Both the position numbers and the translations under genes were made by a program. From Arthrobacter jinronghuae (GTDB lineage: Bacteria; Actinomycetota; Actinomycetes; Actinomycetales; Micrococcaceae), in assembly GCF_025244825.1 (NCBI RefSeq), contig NZ_CP104263.1:3410001-3474000 (forward strand): a stretch of DNA of 64,000 nt, in the 5' to 3' direction. Positions 62,248 to 64,000 of this stretch are shown here, one piece after another; the stretch's first letter is position 1; every line of letters starts with the position of its first letter. Below the pieces are notes generated by a model, which saw only the letters and a list, made by a program, of their open reading frames with translations, did no database searches and was not told where the DNA came from.

Positions 62248-63378
62248 CTACTGCTTGCTGCGCTTATAGAACGGAAGCTCGACTACCGTGAAGGATTCAG
62301 GCTTGCCGCGGAGGTCGACATTAAGTTCCGTGCCGGGCTTCGTGAACGCCGCATCCACGTAAGCGAGGGCGATAGGGAAGCCGAGGGTCGGGCTGGGAGC
62401 GCCGGAAGTGACTTCACCGAGGACCGTTTCGCCGTCGCTGCTGAGCACCGGGTAATGGGAGCGGGCTGAACGTCGGCCGGAGCCCTTCAGGCCCACGAGG
62501 CGGCGGGCAGGTCCGGCGGCCTTACGGGCTTCGAGGGCGGAACGGCCCACAAAGTTCCCCTCCTTGGAGAGGGCGACGACGGGTCCCAGGCCGGCGGCGT
62601 ACGGGTCCGTGTCCAGCGTGAGTTCGTTGCCGTAGAGCGGCATCCCGGCCTCCAGGCGGAGCGAATCGCGGCAGGCCAGGCCCGCCGGAATCAGTCCCCG
62701 GCCCTCACCGGCAGCCAACAGCGCAGACCAGAGGTCCGCGGCGTCGTCGTTGGGGACGTAGATCTCGAACCCGTCTTCGCCGGTGTACCCGGTGCGGGCC
62801 ACGAGCAGGTCCAGGGTCCGCTCCCCCGCCCGGATGCCCACGGTGTCGGCAGCGTAGTACTTCATCCCCGTGACAGCTTCAGCCTGATGGGCGGGGACCA
62901 GGTCCAGCAGGATGGCTTCGGCAGCCGGCCCCTGCACGGCCACCAGCGAGGCTTCCGCCGAGACGTTGTTCACCGCGACGTCGAAGCCCTCGGCCCGGGA
63001 CGCCAGTTCTGCGGCTACGGTGTCCGCGTTGCCCGCGTTGGGCACCACCAGGTAGGAGTCGTCGGCGAGGCGGTAGCTAATCAGGTCATCGATGATCCCG
63101 CCGTCGTTGTTGGTGATCAGCGAATACTTGGCGCGTCCCACCTTCACAACGGAAAGCTTGCCTGCCAGTGCGTAGTCCAGGAACGCCCCGGCGTCGGGCC
63201 CGGAGACCTCCACTTCGCCCATGTGGGAGAGGTCGAACAGCCCGGCTGCGGTGCGTACGGCCTTATGTTCAGCCAGCTCGGAGCTGTATTTGAGGGGCAT
63301 CTGCCAGCCGCCGAAGTCGGTGAAGGAAGCGCCCAGCTGTTTGTGCGCCTCATACAGCGCTGTGTACTTCTCAGTCAT
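62248..63378 (-). CDS. gcvT: Glycine cleavage system T protein (aminomethyltransferase)
   Basis: A 376-residue aminomethyltransferase. GLFDLSHMGEVEVSG is the N-terminal folate region, LLVARTGYTGEDGFEIYVP the substrate region, and LRLEAGMPLYGNEL follows. It transfers the methylene group from the H protein to tetrahydrofolate. AAGGAACATTCC precedes the ATG at 63378. It is 12 bases after gcvP. Confidence 0.97.
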   Translation of the reverse strand: MTEKYTALYEAHKQLGASFTDFGGWQMPLKYSSELAEHKAVRTAAGLFDLSHMGEVEVSGPDAGAFLDYALAGKLSVVKVGRAKYSLITNNDGGIIDDLISYRLADDSYLVVPNAGNADTVAAELASRAEGFDVAVNNVSAEASLVAVQGPAAEAILLDLVPAHQAEAVTGMKYYAADTVGIRAGERTLDLLVARTGYTGEDGFEIYVPNDDAADLWSALLAAGEGRGLIPAGLACRDSLRLEAGMPLYGNELTLDTDPYAAGLGPVVALSKEGNFVGRSALEARKAAGPARRLVGLKGSGRRSARSHYPVLSSDGETVLGEVTSGAPSPTLGFPIALAYVDAAFTKPGTELNVDLRGKPESFTVVELPFYKRSKQ

Positions 63379-63390
63379 GGAATGTTCCTT

Positions 63391-64000
63391 CTAGTTTTCG
63401 AAGTCTTCGATGGGCGGGCAGGAGCAGATCAGGTTCCGGTCCCCTGCGGCGCCGTCAATCCGGCCCACCGGCGGGAAGTACTTGTCCATGCGCAGGCTGC
63501 GCAGCGGGAAAGCGGCCTGTTCGCGCGGGTAGGCCCGGTCCCATTCATTGGCTGCCACGACGACGGCGGTGTGCGGGGCATTGCGCAGCGGGCTTCCCTC
63601 GAGGGTGAAGTCCCCGGCGCCCACCTGGTCGATTTCGGCGCGGATGGCGATCATGGCGTCGATGAAGCGGTCCATCTCGCCCAGGTCCTCGGACTCGGTG
63701 GGTTCCACCATCAGGGTGCCTGCCACCGGGAAGGACAGCGTGGGGGCATGGAAGCCGTAGTCCACCAGCCGCTTGGCCACATCCTCGGCAGTGACGCCGG
63801 TCTTGGCGGTCAGTTCACGCAGGTCCAGGATGCACTCGTGCGCCACCAGTCCGCCCTTGCCCGTGTAAAGCACGGGGTAGTACTCGTTCAGGCGGGCTGC
63901 GACGTAGTTCGCTGCGAGCAGGGCGTGCTTGGTGGCGCTGGTCAGGCCTTCGCCGCCCATGAGGCTGACGTATGCCCAGGAAATGGGCAGCACGCCGGCG
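63391..64000 (-). CDS. gcvP: Glycine dehydrogenase (decarboxylating), C-terminal part
   Basis: The frame is open to the window edge, so only the last about 203 residues of this roughly 950-residue PLP enzyme are visible. [55 protein letters not shown] and the C-terminal [40 protein letters not shown] are GcvP landmarks. It decarboxylates glycine and loads the H protein. The operon promoter and any glycine riboswitch lie outside the window. Confidence 0.96.
   Translation of the reverse strand, partial: AGVLPISWAYVSLMGGEGLTSATKHALLAANYVAARLNEYYPVLYTGKGGLVAHECILDLRELTAKTGVTAEDVAKRLVDYGFHAPTLSFPVAGTLMVEPTESEDLGEMDRFIDAMIAIRAEIDQVGAGDFTLEGSPLRNAPHTAVVVAANEWDRAYPREQAAFPLRSLRMDKYFPPVGRIDGAAGDRNLICSCPPIEDFEN

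Overview
The window is GC-rich, densely packed chromosomal DNA from an actinobacterium. Codon use, short spacers, frequent GTG starts, LtrA, DUF4232, DUF6297 and ANTAR proteins, and the gcvP-gcvT-gcvH-glyA-sdaA order suggest the Micrococcaceae, most like Arthrobacter in the broad sense. That placement is inference. I see no rRNA, tRNA, CRISPR array, insertion sequence, prophage or plasmid gene; this is ordinary chromosome with many small regulator-effector modules.

Layout. 1-3.7 kb: an edge-truncated F420-reductase-like gene, a RibD-type reductase, an ABC ATPase with its DUF6297 permease, and a guanidinium exporter (sugE/gdx) behind a guanidine-III riboswitch. 4-9.8 kb: an LssY-like membrane protein, an AraC/SDR divergent pair, a lipoprotein, another SDR and a membrane-anchored protein. 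9.9-14.3 kb: an aromatic-ring FAD monooxygenase, a D-2-hydroxyacid dehydrogenase and LtrA. 14.4-15.2 kb: intergenic repeats around a YnfA-type gene. 15.2-20 kb: a short UvrA-like ATPase, an HSL-type hydrolase and a DUF4232 protein. 20-21.2 kb: a tiny protein with Ser at every third residue, divergent from a probably leaderless membrane-protein/HTH operon. 21.2-28.9 kb: redox enzymes, a MerR and a GAF-ANTAR regulator, a serine hydrolase and small proteins. 29-32.3 kb: a CstR-controlled persulfide/sulfite detoxification locus (cstB, cstR, a membrane rhodanese, a TauE exporter) with four CsoR/CstR-type operators.

32.3-47.5 kb: DUF2254; an MFS-MarR operon; an RsbQ-like hydrolase translationally coupled to a PAS histidine kinase; a MarR/ABC exporter pair; duplicated VOC genes; a MarR/Bcr-CflA pair; and a TetR-MMPL operon. 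Most of these regulator-exporter pairs have a clear palindromic operator. 47.6-57 kb: redox enzymes, a Rieske-DUF2231 protein, a lactate/glycolate permease plus FAD oxidase, a stand-alone cytochrome oxidase subunit I, an SDR and ChaB. 57-64 kb (minus strand): the glycine cleavage genes gcvP (cut by the edge), gcvT and gcvH, then glyA, sdaA and a sodium:alanine/glycine symporter, closed by a strong terminator. Together these interconvert and degrade glycine and serine to pyruvate and one-carbon units.

The most notable items are the guanidine-III riboswitch with a visible anti-Shine-Dalgarno switch, the RsbQ-PAS kinase pair, the Ser-x-x triplet protein, and a dispersed intergenic repeat present three times.
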